DNA of 61,362 nt from Clostridia bacterium. GTDB taxonomy: Bacteria; Bacillota; Clostridia; Christensenellales; CAG-314. Shown piece by piece: positions 52,408-61,123 of the stretch; the first letter of the stretch is position 1, and each line of letters opens with the position of its first letter. Under the pieces are notes generated by a model that worked only from the letters and a program-made list of their open reading frames with translations, did not search any database and was not told the DNA's origin. The stretch covers positions 184,200 through 245,561 of the forward strand of contig JAQVWG010000001.1 of the NCBI GenBank assembly GCA_028698585.1, written 5' to 3'. Position numbers and translations under genes: made by a program.

Positions 52408-53705
52408 TGAATGATAGAGTAGATAGTTTTTTGCGAAAATACGTTCAGCATGCAGATGATATAGATATAGACGCCTCGCTTCAATTACTGGCCAAGGATA
52501 TACAGGCAGGCCTTAATAGGGAGCAGTCCAGCATATATATGATTCCTTCTTTTCTAACTACTGATGTTAAAGTGAAGGCAGGCGTCAGGAATATTCTAAT
52601 TGACGCCGGCGGAACCAACCTACGCATATGTACTGGTAGCGTGGATAGTAACGGCAAAGTAACACTTGATGACTACTATAAGACGCACATGCCCGGCATT
52701 CGTAAGGAGATAACTGCAGACGAGTTTTATAGACAAGTAGCCAAGAGTATCAGTCCACTAGCTGACAAGGGTAAGGATATTGGATTCTGTTATTCTTATG
52801 GTGCGGTTATGATGCCAACACTTGACGGCATATCATATCAATCAGCCAAGGAAGTCAAAGTTAAGGGTATTAAGGGCACAATGGTGGGCGCTAGCACACT
52901 GAACGCGCTCAGGAAATACAGTGCAACTGAACGCAGGATAGTGATTCTTAATGACACTGTAGCAACACTATTAGGGGGTAAAATGTGTCTAAGGGACGCC
53001 GATTACTCCACGTACATAGGTTATATTATTGGAACAGGCACTAATGTCAGTTATGTAGAAGATTGCACTAACATCAAGCGATTACCTCAAGGCAGTGTTA
53101 AGGGTAAGATGATTATCAACACAGAAGTAGGCAATTTTGATAAACTTAATCGTGGAACATTCGACAGAATAGTAGATAGCCAGAGTGAACAACCTAACAG
53201 CCAATTAGCAGAGAAAATGTGTTCTGGCAGGTATCTCTCTCTCATAATTAAACAAGCCATTAACCAAGCAGTGATTGACGGACTATTCAGTGGCAGGGTC
53301 GAGTTAGATAAAGACTTCTTTGACGCCTCCATAACGGACACTGCAGTATGGAATAAGTATATGTCGGGCGATAGAGGAGGCAAAGCTATAGCCAAGTATT
53401 TTGGCATTGCAGATAATCTAGTAGTTAAGGACATAGTAACGGGCATAATCGATAGAGCAGCCAAAGTAGGAGCGCTACTGGTATCTGCATTCGCAATCAA
53501 GTCTAACTGTGGGTATAGTCAGGATAGTCCGATAGCAATTGTTGCAGAGGGCACAACGTTCTATAGACTGTATTCATTTAGACAACGATTCGAGCATTAT
53601 CTATCACTCATATTGCAACCAAAGGGTATCTATTATAAGATAGGTGGTGGTCAAGAACTCAATATGCTGGGCACATTACTTGCATCTATGTCACATAATG
53701 ATTAG
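52404..53705 (+). CDS. Hexokinase-family sugar kinase (eukaryote-like)
   Basis: 433 residues. Motifs follow the eukaryotic hexokinase order: DAGGTNLRI (67-75, phosphate loop), GFCYSYGA (cf. GFTFSYP), catalytic D184 in NDTVATLLGG, GTGTNVSYVE (cf. GTGTNACYIE), NTEVGNFD (cf. INTEWGAFG) and EKMCSGRYLSLI (cf. EKMISGMYLGEI). It should phosphorylate glucose or a related hexose with ATP. Most bacteria use ROK-type or Glk glucokinases instead, so this is unusual, although bacterial hexokinases of this clade exist. Starts in the ATGA overlap of the exonuclease gene. Its 3' end is duplicated downstream. Confidence 0.88.
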   Translation: MMNDRVDSFLRKYVQHADDIDIDASLQLLAKDIQAGLNREQSSIYMIPSFLTTDVKVKAGVRNILIDAGGTNLRICTGSVDSNGKVTLDDYYKTHMPGIRKEITADEFYRQVAKSISPLADKGKDIGFCYSYGAVMMPTLDGISYQSAKEVKVKGIKGTMVGASTLNALRKYSATERRIVILNDTVATLLGGKMCLRDADYSTYIGYIIGTGTNVSYVEDCTNIKRLPQGSVKGKMIINTEVGNFDKLNRGTFDRIVDSQSEQPNSQLAEKMCSGRYLSLIIKQAINQAVIDGLFSGRVELDKDFFDASITDTAVWNKYMSGDRGGKAIAKYFGIADNLVVKDIVTGIIDRAAKVGALLVSAFAIKSNCGYSQDSPIAIVAEGTTFYRLYSFRQRFEHYLSLILQPKGIYYKIGGGQELNMLGTLLASMSHND

Positions 53706-53804
53706 TTGCTTAATATTAATATTTGTTTATAATACTGTTTAGGTGGCGTAGAAGAGCTCAATATGTTGGGCACATAATTAATTCGTATGTCAGTTAATAA
53801 TTAG
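53641..53804 (+). repeat. Tandem duplication of the hexokinase gene 3' end
   Basis: The last 65 bases of the gene (TAGGTGGTGG...ACATAATGATTAG, 53641-53705) reappear at 53740-53804 as TAGGTGGCGTAG...TAATAATTAG, offset 99 bases, with CTCAATATG(C/T)TGGGCACAT shared. About three quarters identical, so an older event. Confidence 0.88.
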
Positions 53805-53848
53805 AGAGATTACATATTGTATATTAATCATGAGAAAATAATAGAAAA

Positions 53849-53870
53849 AAGCACATCATATGATGTGCTT
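53849..53870. terminator. Terminator between convergent genes
   Basis: Perfect 11-bp palindrome AAGCACATCAT-ATGATGTGCTT. On the minus strand it is followed by TTTTTT, so it mainly ends the minus-strand gene. It may also stop hexokinase transcription. Confidence 0.8.
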
Positions 53871-53900
53871 ATACATTGTCTGTAGTTGCAGTCTACATAA

Positions 53901-54773
53901 TTAGTCTTGCGTATGGGTAGTCATACTTATATTGCCTAGATTGTCTATGTCATTGATATAGCCAAGATTGTTGACTGCAATGCATATTTTGCTCGCTAAT
54001 GTGTCTAGCGCACTGGCAATAGGATTGCCACTAGTGTAATTAGCTTCGATTAGGTCGGTTGCCAAGTTAGTTAGCGTTTGACTGTTGTTGAGTGTGTAAA
54101 CTGGCTGTACAGAGGTGGTCGATAATTTACCGTCAGCTAGGCTCATGACAAAATCAATGGATAGTACAATCATCTCCGGCTTATTGCCCGGTAATGAGTT
54201 ATATGCACTCTGTACAGATTCGCCAAGTAGCGTAATCAGGTCCTCGGCACTAACGGACACAACGAGATTAACTAGTATATTGCCGTCAGAATCCTTAACC
54301 ATTATGAATTGATTGATATCAACGTCTATATTCTCGCCTAGGGGTGTCTCAGCAAGTAAGGACTCTACGATACCGTCAAGTATTGCACCGACATTAGAAT
54401 CTGTAATAGTGATGGATTGTGGCGTTGACGTTGTCAATGGCGCAGTTAATAATGATGAATAATCTACTGTTGAACCTGAGCTTGCAGAGTAATATGTGTC
54501 CGTAGCAGAGGTATTACTAGACACCGGTTTATCTACAACAGCCTTCAATATCTCGTCATCATCTCTTGTTAAGTCTCTGTATGCTCTGTACGCATCCTTG
54601 AGTTTATACTCGCCTAGCCCTAGGCCGTTGAGTGTTGTGCCGTTGCCCAAGTCAATTTCTCCCAGTCCGAACAACTGGTTAACAGGAATATTGACAACAA
54701 TAAAGAATAGTATGATCAATACTACCACAATGCCCAGAAAAACTGATAATCCTTTTCCTTTTCTCCTTTCCAT
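53901..54773 (-). CDS. Membrane-anchored extracellular protein of unknown function
   Basis: 290 residues. MERRKGKG, then one strong membrane helix (about 8-28, LSVFLGIVVVLIILFFIVV), then an extracytoplasmic part of about 260 residues. It has a Ser/Thr-rich stretch (about 85-125) and a mixed alpha/beta domain (ENIDVDINQFIMVKDSDGN, VVSVSAEDLITLL). I do not recognise a family. GGAGG eight bases before the ATG at 54773 fixes the start; an upstream in-frame ATG at 54803 lacks a site. Monocistronic, divergent from the aminopeptidase gene. Confidence 0.7.
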   Translation of the reverse strand: MERRKGKGLSVFLGIVVVLIILFFIVVNIPVNQLFGLGEIDLGNGTTLNGLGLGEYKLKDAYRAYRDLTRDDDEILKAVVDKPVSSNTSATDTYYSASSGSTVDYSSLLTAPLTTSTPQSITITDSNVGAILDGIVESLLAETPLGENIDVDINQFIMVKDSDGNILVNLVVSVSAEDLITLLGESVQSAYNSLPGNKPEMIVLSIDFVMSLADGKLSTTSVQPVYTLNNSQTLTNLATDLIEANYTSGNPIASALDTLASKICIAVNNLGYINDIDNLGNISMTTHTQD

Positions 54774-54870
54774 AAGTGTTGCCTCCAATAATATTAACCC
54801 CATAACATAATAACATCATTTGCGCAGTAAAGCAAGCACTTCGGCTTTTTTGCTAAATGTCTGTTAAGTA

Positions 54871-54899
54871 TTGACAAAAAACGCACTGGTATGTACAAT
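54871..54899 (+). promoter_or_regulatory. Promoter of the M29 aminopeptidase
   Basis: TTGACA (54871-54876), 17 bases, TACAAT (54894-54899). Confidence 0.9.
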
Positions 54900-54946
54900 A
54901 GTTGTAAGAAAAAAAACCAATTTATTATATTATGGAGTGGAACACA

Positions 54947-56173
54947 ATGTTATCTAACGAAAAAGTAAAACAATTTGCAGATTTAGCAATCAAGATTGGT
55001 GTCAATCTGCAACCCAATCAGGAACTCAATATCAATTCACCTATTGAGTGCGCTCCCATTGTTCGCATAATGGCTCAGGCAGCATATGATGCAGGTGCTA
55101 AGAGCGTATCAGTTAAGTGGTCGGACGAAAAACTGAGTCGAATCAATATAGACAATCAATCTATTGAGACACTACAAGAGATACCTGACTGGATTGTACA
55201 GAGAGCCAATTACATAGTAGACAAGGGTTGTGCTAACATCTCTATATCAGCAGGCGATCCATCAATCTACGCTGGCGTTGATCCTGTTAAACTACAGAAG
55301 AGCTCTCAAGCAACGCGTAAGGCCATTAAGTACTACTATGATAAAATGATGGCTAATGCATGTAGGTGGCTGGTTGTGTCCATACCCACCAAGGCATGGG
55401 CTGATAAAGTATTCCCCAACTGTGAGGACTCAGTTGATAAATTATGGGACGCTATAGCCAGAACTATGAGATTAGATCAAGACGACCCAGTCAAGGCATG
55501 GGAAGAACATATTATTAGGTTGAACAGAAGAGCCAAGTTTATGAACGATAAGGACTTCGAGTATGTTCATATGACCAGCAAGAACGGTACCGATTTAATG
55601 GTTGGACTATCCGAAGGTCATATATGGTGCGCTGCTCAGGAAGAAGCACAAGACGGCATTATGTTTACTGCCAACTTGCCTACTGAAGAGATATTCACTG
55701 CACCACACAAGTATAAGGTAAACGGTGTTGTGCATAATGCACTGCCACTAGTTGATAATGGTAACATCATTGATGAATTCTATGTCAAGTTCAAGGACGG
55801 CAAGGTTGTTGATTATGACGCTAAGCAGGGTAAAGACGCACTGAAGAATATCATTGAGACAGACGAGGGCTCATGTTATCTGGGCGAAGTAGCATTGATT
55901 GGCAAGAACAGTCCTATATCTCAACTGGGAATACTATTCTACAATACACTGTTCGATGAGAACGCCAGTTGTCACTTAGCACTAGGTAAGGGATATCCAA
56001 GCACCGTTAAGGGTGGAGTTGCCATGACTAAGGAGCAGTTAGATAAGGTAGGAGTCAATGAGAGTGCTGAGCACTGCGACTTCATGGTTGGCACTACTGA
56101 TATGAACATAGAGGGTATCACCAAGAGTGGCGAGAGAGTTCAACTCTTCGTTGACGGCGAGTGGGTAATCTAG
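54947..56173 (+). CDS. Aminopeptidase, M29 family (AmpS/PepS-like)
   Basis: 408 residues. Cytoplasmic two-metal exopeptidase removing N-terminal residues from peptides. The metal-binding segments of M29 are in order: CAAQEEAQDGIMFTANLPTE (Glu ligands in the family's NxPTEE-FT stretch, about 244-253), GSCYLGEVALI (Glu, about 315) and the C-terminal HLALGKGYP...HCDFMVGTTDMNI with the His/Asp ligands. ATG 54947 is preceded by GGAG nine bases away; an in-frame ATG at 54932 has no site. Own promoter and terminator. Its 3' end is duplicated. Confidence 0.93.
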   Translation: MLSNEKVKQFADLAIKIGVNLQPNQELNINSPIECAPIVRIMAQAAYDAGAKSVSVKWSDEKLSRINIDNQSIETLQEIPDWIVQRANYIVDKGCANISISAGDPSIYAGVDPVKLQKSSQATRKAIKYYYDKMMANACRWLVVSIPTKAWADKVFPNCEDSVDKLWDAIARTMRLDQDDPVKAWEEHIIRLNRRAKFMNDKDFEYVHMTSKNGTDLMVGLSEGHIWCAAQEEAQDGIMFTANLPTEEIFTAPHKYKVNGVVHNALPLVDNGNIIDEFYVKFKDGKVVDYDAKQGKDALKNIIETDEGSCYLGEVALIGKNSPISQLGILFYNTLFDENASCHLALGKGYPSTVKGGVAMTKEQLDKVGVNESAEHCDFMVGTTDMNIEGITKSGERVQLFVDGEWVI

Positions 56174-56197
56174 TCTAGATAATTTATGTAACAATAT

Positions 56198-56231
56198 AAT
56201 GCACCTGCTAATAACGCAAGGTGCATTTATT
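56198..56231 (+). terminator. Terminator of the aminopeptidase gene, copy 1
   Basis: AATGCACCTGC...GCAAGGTGCATT stem, then TTATTA. One base missing relative to copy 2. Confidence 0.8.
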
Positions 56232-56395
56232 ATATATTCGCTTCAATTAAGATATCCGTTTATGATTAAACAGCATTATGACCTATTGCTGATTCTTAAT
56301 AGCGTGAAAATGCTTATCCGTTAGCTGATGACGAAGTCCAACTCTTCGTTGACGGCGAGTGGGTAATCTAGTCTAGATAATTTATGTAACAATAT

Positions 56396-56430
56396 AATGC
56401 ACCTTGCTAATAACGCAAGGTGCATTTATT
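56396..56430 (+). terminator. Terminator copy 2 (duplicated)
   Basis: AATGCACCTTGC...GCAAGGTGCATT, a perfect 12-bp stem, then TTATTAATTA. Also placed to end glyS transcription from the other strand. Confidence 0.8.
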
Positions 56431-56488
56431 AATTAGAGTAATAATTGGCTGTCCATAACTTGATAGGATATCACTACGAGTTAATTAT

Positions 56489-57874
56489 CTAGTATTCTAT
56501 GGCTTTATCAATATACTCCTGTAATTTGTCTATTGGGAGCCTTATCTGTTGCATATCATCTCTAGTACGGATAGTAACACTGTTATCATCGAGTGTTTCG
56601 AAGTCGATAGTTATGCATAGTGGTGTTCCTATCTCATCTTGTCTGCGGTAGCGTTTACCTATACTACCAGTTTCGTCATATTCACACATATAGCGCTTAG
56701 ATAACTGAGTGTATATCTCTTGCGCTTTATCTCCCAGTTTCTTGGATAATGGTAACACTGCAACCTTGATAGGCGCTAGTGCTGGGTGGAGTTTAAGCAC
56801 TACACGGGTATCATTATCGCCAACAACTTCTTCTGTATATGCATTACATAAGAATGCAAGCAATACTCTGCCCACGCCTAGCGACGGTTCTATGCAGTAT
56901 GGAACGTATTTTTCACCGGTGAACGGATCAGTATATTCCATGCTCTCACCACTTGTTTTCTGGTGGCACGTTAGGTCGTAGTCCGTTCTGTCTGCTAGAC
57001 CCCATAGTTCCCCCCAACCGAATGGGAAATTGAACTCGAAGTCTGTAGTAGCCTTAGAATAATGGCACAGCTCTGCCTTATCGTGATCGCGCAGACGCAG
57101 ATTGTCGTCCTTAATACCCAGTTGTTGTAGCCAGTTATGACAGAAGTGTTTCCAGTAATCGAACCACTCTAAGTCGGTGTCGGGCTTACAGAAGAACTCT
57201 AATTCCATCTGTTCGAACTCTCTCGTGCGGAATACGAAATTACCAGGGGTTATCTCGTTGCGGAACGATTTACCTATCTGTGCTATGCCGAAGGGCATTT
57301 TCCTCCGTGTGGTGCGCGCTACGTTCTTGAAGTTGACAAAGATACCTTGCGCTGTTTCCGGGCGGAGATAAATTGTGTTGGCTGTATCCTCATTTACTCC
57401 TTGAAATGTCTTGAACATCATATTGAACTGCCTAATGTTAGTGTAGTTGCTATTACCACACACGGGGCAAGGTATCTTATATTGCTGAATAATCTGCTCC
57501 ATATCGGCAAATGATTTACCCGCCAAACTGATATTGAGTCCCTTACTGTTAGAGTAGCTCTCAATCAATTCATCTGCTCGATGTCTAGCTTTACAACTCT
57601 TACAGTCCATAAGTGGATCGTTAAAGTTGCCTAGGTGACCACTGGCTTGCCATGTAGTCGGATTCATAAGTATAGCGCAATCTATACCGACATTATATGG
57701 TGACTCCTGAACGAATTTCTTCCACCAAGCGTTCTTAATATTGTTCTGCAGTTGTACACCCAGCGGGCCGTAGTCCCATGTGTTGGCCAGTCCGCCGTAT
57801 ATCTCGCTCCCAGCGAAAATAAATCCTCTACCCTTGCAGAGATTAACTAGTTTTTCCATTGTAAGTGTTGACAT
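56489..57874 (-). CDS. glyS: Glycyl-tRNA synthetase (single-chain, class II)
   Basis: 461 residues. Charges tRNA-Gly with glycine. The dimeric alpha2 type also found in eukaryotes and Gram-positives: class II motif 1 region, [14 protein letters not shown] (motif 2), [19 protein letters not shown] specific to this enzyme, motif 3 [14 protein letters not shown], and a C-terminal anticodon-binding domain (about 365-455). Two CxxC pairs (CKSC-K-C near 85 and CPVCG near 135) may bind zinc. AGAGGA precedes the ATG. No T-box leader is visible in the short upstream region. Confidence 0.96.
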   Translation of the reverse strand: MSTLTMEKLVNLCKGRGFIFAGSEIYGGLANTWDYGPLGVQLQNNIKNAWWKKFVQESPYNVGIDCAILMNPTTWQASGHLGNFNDPLMDCKSCKARHRADELIESYSNSKGLNISLAGKSFADMEQIIQQYKIPCPVCGNSNYTNIRQFNMMFKTFQGVNEDTANTIYLRPETAQGIFVNFKNVARTTRRKMPFGIAQIGKSFRNEITPGNFVFRTREFEQMELEFFCKPDTDLEWFDYWKHFCHNWLQQLGIKDDNLRLRDHDKAELCHYSKATTDFEFNFPFGWGELWGLADRTDYDLTCHQKTSGESMEYTDPFTGEKYVPYCIEPSLGVGRVLLAFLCNAYTEEVVGDNDTRVVLKLHPALAPIKVAVLPLSKKLGDKAQEIYTQLSKRYMCEYDETGSIGKRYRRQDEIGTPLCITIDFETLDDNSVTIRTRDDMQQIRLPIDKLQEYIDKAIEY

Positions 57875-57911
57875 TAAGCAATTCCTCTTAGATTGTTATT
57901 ATACTTGAATT

Positions 57912-57940
57912 ATTGTATGTTACTAATATGTAAATGTCAA
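57912..57940 (-). promoter_or_regulatory. Promoter of glyS
   Basis: On the minus strand: TTGACA (57940-57935), 17 bases, TACAAT (57917-57912). Divergent from the MFS gene promoter. Confidence 0.85.
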
Positions 57941-57962
57941 GTATATATACTCGCATTTGCTA

Positions 57963-57990
57963 TTGACAAATGGTCAATTGGTGTTAGAAT
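57963..57990 (+). promoter_or_regulatory. Promoter of the MFS transporter gene
   Basis: TTGACA (57963-57968), 16 bases, TAGAAT (57985-57990). Confidence 0.75.
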
Positions 57991-58023
57991 AATATTATTG
58001 ACAATAGTTACGGGAGGAAACGT

Positions 58024-59469
58024 ATGCAAGATACTAATAGTAATGTTGTGCAACATGAGGGTAAAGTCGGTGCTAAGAACTGGCTACTCATCTGGAAACT
58101 CGGTATGGCAGGACAATTATGTTGGTGCGTAGAGAATACGTGGTTTGCCAACTACCTGTATGCGGAGTTTGGTTATTTTGTCGGCATCGTAACGCTGATG
58201 ACCATTTTTTCGGCGTTAGCAACGACATTCTCCACCTTCTTTTTCGGCACTTGGTCGGATAGACTAGGGACAAGAAAACCATTCATTGCATTCGGCTATA
58301 TTGCTTGGGGCATATTCACGATTGTTTTCGGCCTGACCAACATATATGCAGGTTCAATCAAAGCATCTGCCAACCCAGTATTATGGGCAGGCATAGTCGT
58401 CGTGTTAACTGATACTGTAATGTCATTCTTCGGCTCTGCCGGTAATGACAGTGGGTTTAACGCTTGGTGTTCAGATATGCTAAATGATAGGAACAGAGGG
58501 CAGATAGGAATGGCATTAGCATCTCAGCCCGTTCTAGGCACACTTATAGGCACTGTACTAGGGGGTGCAGTTATCGAAATGGCAGTGTTTACTAATAACG
58601 GTACTAACGTCGGTGGTGGATTCATGGCATTCTTCGTTATTATGGGCGTGTTTGTCATACTGGCAGGCGTGCTGGCACTATTTACCGTTAAGGATGTACA
58701 GAGACTTCAGCCTGTCAAGAAGGGAACTTTTTGGCAACACTTTGCTACTGCATTCAATTTCAGGGAGTTCATTAAGCGTAAGGAGTTGCTTTGGATTAAC
58801 ATAACTGTTACAGTTTACTTTATTGGATTCAACTGTTATTTCGTTCACATAATGAACTGGCTGACATATACGCTTGGATTTGACGCTGGCGCCAGTGGTC
58901 TAATTCTTGGGATACCTCTAATTATCGCAGTGCTGTGCACGGTGCCGTTAATTGCATTGATTAATCGTAATAAGTCGCCTTTGGTTGCCACTGTTGCCAT
59001 AATAATGGCAGTAGTTGGCTGTCTAGTTGTTTACTTTGGCGTCGGTAACGGCAATACGTTGAACAGAACCAACTGGCTATCGCCACAGAACTGGGCAGTG
59101 TTCATTGGCATACTGTTGGTGGGCATAGGGTACGTAGCGAGTATGCAGACTTATATGGTATGGCAGAAAAAACTCTATCCTGACGACCAGAGAGGACAGT
59201 TCGAGGGTATAAGAATACTGTTCTTCGTATTATTCCCAATGGTTGCCGGTCCACTTATTGCTAATCCTATAATAAGAGCTACCGGTTCGGTTGAGAATAT
59301 GGTGCTATACGGTAGGGAAATAGAACAACACCTGCCTACTAAGGCTCTGTTCCTTGCAGCAGCCATAATTACACTGTTTGCCCTAGTGCCACTATACTTT
59401 GCCGTTAGACAACATAATATAAGATTGGGGCTTGGCAAATATAAACAACCTCAAGATATCAGTCAATAA
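58024..59469 (+). CDS. MFS transporter, GPH/sugar-porter-like
   Basis: 481 residues with about 12 membrane helices. A typical MFS loop 2-3 signature is visible (GTWSDRLGTRKPFIAFG, about 75-91). A long polar central loop separates the two six-helix bundles (VKDVQRLQPVKKG near 225). The overall look resembles glycoside-pentoside-hexuronide cation symporters or SLC45-like carriers, so sugar uptake is plausible but the substrate is unknown. GGGAGG precedes the ATG. Monocistronic with its own terminator. Confidence 0.85.
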   Translation: MQDTNSNVVQHEGKVGAKNWLLIWKLGMAGQLCWCVENTWFANYLYAEFGYFVGIVTLMTIFSALATTFSTFFFGTWSDRLGTRKPFIAFGYIAWGIFTIVFGLTNIYAGSIKASANPVLWAGIVVVLTDTVMSFFGSAGNDSGFNAWCSDMLNDRNRGQIGMALASQPVLGTLIGTVLGGAVIEMAVFTNNGTNVGGGFMAFFVIMGVFVILAGVLALFTVKDVQRLQPVKKGTFWQHFATAFNFREFIKRKELLWINITVTVYFIGFNCYFVHIMNWLTYTLGFDAGASGLILGIPLIIAVLCTVPLIALINRNKSPLVATVAIIMAVVGCLVVYFGVGNGNTLNRTNWLSPQNWAVFIGILLVGIGYVASMQTYMVWQKKLYPDDQRGQFEGIRILFFVLFPMVAGPLIANPIIRATGSVENMVLYGREIEQHLPTKALFLAAAIITLFALVPLYFAVRQHNIRLGLGKYKQPQDISQ

Positions 59470-59479
59470 TTGTTAACAT

Positions 59480-59508
59480 AAGGGCGACCAACAATCGCCC
59501 TTTATTCG
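59480..59508 (+). terminator. Terminator of the MFS transporter gene
   Basis: AAGGGCGA-CCAACAA-TCGCCCTT, perfect 8-bp stem, followed by TATTC. Confidence 0.8.
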
Positions 59509-59585
59509 ATAGATTATTACAAAAAAACATTTTTACTAATAACCCTTGACGATAGTTCTATATAATGCGTTAAATGTCAACCATA

Positions 59586-59624
59586 GATTGCGCTACGACA
59601 CCTATATAAGGCGCTAACGCAATC
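59586..59624. promoter_or_regulatory. Inverted repeat upstream of the XRE gene (possible operator)
   Basis: GATTGCGCTA and TAACGCAATC form an imperfect inverted repeat with a ~20-base spacer, just upstream of TTGATT-17-TAAACT (59634-59662), a plausible promoter for the regulator. It could be the regulator's own site. Confidence 0.4.
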
Positions 59625-59690
59625 AATGGTTGCTTGATTGGTATCAATAGATGTGTTAAACTATCAGCGTAATAAGGAGCGAACTATTCG

Positions 59691-60200
59691 ATGCTAAACT
59701 TAGTCAGAATTGGCGAGAAAATCAAGACTCTGCGAATGGACAACAACATAACACAGGAGCAACTGGCGGAGAGCATGTACGTATCAAGGCAAGCAATAAG
59801 CAGATGGGAAAAAGGGTTAGCGCTACCCACAATAGATAACATCTGCGAGCTGACCAAGATATTCAATACGACCTTCGATAACATCCTGTGTCTGGACGAG
59901 CCAACCACAATTAGTGCTCAGAGTCTGTTTCAGAATGCCAATCGAGAGTATGTTGTAATGGAGATAGTTAAGGGCAACATCACAGTCAACCTAGCAGATG
60001 TGTTCTACCAGTTCTCCAATGTTGAGAGGATGTTTATGCTTCAACGACTCAAGGAACAGATGCAGTTAGACTTACACCATCCGCTTGTGGCCAACACAAG
60101 TATATACGATTTATGGCATAAGTTGACCGACACAGAAAAACAGTTCTTTGATATGGAACTATTCAAAAAAGAATTATTAATGAGAAATGGGAGGATGTAA
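59691..60200 (+). CDS. XRE-family transcriptional regulator
   Basis: 169 residues. A Cro/C1-type helix-turn-helix fills residues about 7-61 (LRMDNNITQEQLAESMYVSR, QAISRWEKG, PTIDNICELTKIF). The C-terminal ~100 residues are helical and not matched to a known ligand domain. AAGGAG precedes the ATG. A small gene follows three bases after its stop and then a repeat-protein gene, so it probably regulates or co-functions with them. Confidence 0.88.
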   Translation: MLNLVRIGEKIKTLRMDNNITQEQLAESMYVSRQAISRWEKGLALPTIDNICELTKIFNTTFDNILCLDEPTTISAQSLFQNANREYVVMEIVKGNITVNLADVFYQFSNVERMFMLQRLKEQMQLDLHHPLVANTSIYDLWHKLTDTEKQFFDMELFKKELLMRNGRM

Positions 60201-60202
60201 AA

Positions 60203-60346
60203 ATGGGAATTATAAAAATCGACGTAACACAGAGGGGAAAAGTGTATTATCAAGTCAATGACGGTGATAGAAGGATAGTAATGAATCAACAAGACACTAC
60301 AATCGACTGCATAGGCCTAGAAGATGGCATATATAGAGTAATATAG
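60203..60346 (+). CDS. Small protein of 47 residues
   Basis: ATG at 60203 with GGGAGG eight to nine bases upstream, 47 codons, stop TAG. The sequence begins MGIIKIDVTQRGKVYYQVND and ends DGIYRVI, suggesting a small all-beta fold (alternating hydrophobic strands with an NDGD turn). It is tightly packed between the XRE gene and the repeat-protein gene, each with its own ribosome-binding site, so it is very likely real. I recognise no family. Confidence 0.75.
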   Translation: MGIIKIDVTQRGKVYYQVNDGDRRIVMNQQDTTIDCIGLEDGIYRVI

Positions 60347-60358
60347 GAGGATAATCCA

Positions 60359-61123
60359 ATGAAAATAGCATCATTATTGCCCTTCTTAGGCAAGGAAGAG
60401 GTAGATAAATTGCTCGAAGCCCAACTACAAAAGGATACTATTGATATTAAAGAGATGGTTATGTTCCTCCCATTTGCCAGCAGGAGCAAACTAGACGAAG
60501 TCATAGTTAGGTTATATAACGAGAATAATGTACCAACCAGTAAACTAGCAAGTTTTTTCCCGTTCGTGAGTAATAACGCATTACACCAACTAGTTATCGG
60601 TTATACACAGAACGGTAAAGCGCAACTGCCAGACACTATAGTGCCATTCCTGTCTTCAAGTGATGTTAAGTTACTGTTCGAATACGAACTCACCCATGAA
60701 CATACCACCGAGAGAAATGAACAGACGGGTCAGAATAAAGAGAATGACCCCAAAGGTAATGGAAATCAAACACAAGCCAGTGACTGGGTTGAGTTCGCAG
60801 AGCAGATGGCGGGACTAGGCAAGTCGTTTATCCCAAACCTCGGCAATATGTTCAAGCACGGTAGCACCAAAGTATCAGCAGATATTAACATAGACAATGA
60901 AGATTCGCACGATAATGAGGATGACCAAGATATCCAAGATACACTAGAGGATTTAGATGATGCACTAGACGATGTAGGTGATGCACTAGATGATGTCAAC
61001 TCTGCAATCTCTGATATAGACTCAACGGTTGTCAATGAGCAATCCAAGGAAAAACTTGAATCCCTTAAGGATAAACTGACTGCTGAGCTGTCCAGAATAC
61101 AGGATTTACTCAATAATAAGTAA
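60359..61123 (+). CDS. Repeat protein with four LPF-type helical units, an acidic segment and a coiled-coil end
   Basis: 254 residues. The first ~115 contain four related units of about 33 residues: LLPFLGKEEVDKLLEAQL, MFLPFASRSKLDEVIV, SFFPFVSNNALHQLVI and PFLSSSDVKLLFEYEL, each a PF turn followed by a helix. A low-complexity hydrophilic linker (about 118-140), an amphipathic stretch (EFAEQMAGLGKSFIPNLGNM), a strongly acidic repeat (DLDDALDDVGDALDDV) and a C-terminal coiled coil follow. I do not recognise the family. Co-transcribed with the XRE and small genes (GGAGG before the ATG). The 3' end is tandemly duplicated. Confidence 0.75.
   Translation: MKIASLLPFLGKEEVDKLLEAQLQKDTIDIKEMVMFLPFASRSKLDEVIVRLYNENNVPTSKLASFFPFVSNNALHQLVIGYTQNGKAQLPDTIVPFLSSSDVKLLFEYELTHEHTTERNEQTGQNKENDPKGNGNQTQASDWVEFAEQMAGLGKSFIPNLGNMFKHGSTKVSADINIDNEDSHDNEDDQDIQDTLEDLDDALDDVGDALDDVNSAISDIDSTVVNEQSKEKLESLKDKLTAELSRIQDLLNNK

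Larger units (their letters stand above)
56141..56430 (+). repeat. Tandem duplication of the aminopeptidase 3' end and terminator
   Basis: CAACTCTTCGTTGACGGCGA starts copy 1 at 56141 (in the gene) and copy 2 at 56339, offset 198. About 90 bases, including the stop codon and the terminator hairpin, are nearly identical. The only clear changes are a missing T in the copy 1 stem and small flanking differences. The 108 bases between show no feature. Confidence 0.95.

Noticed and set aside
57875-57940. T-box leader for glyS
   Set aside because: The space between promoter and start is only about 30 nt, too short for a T-box, and no AGGGTGGNACCGCG-like element is present.
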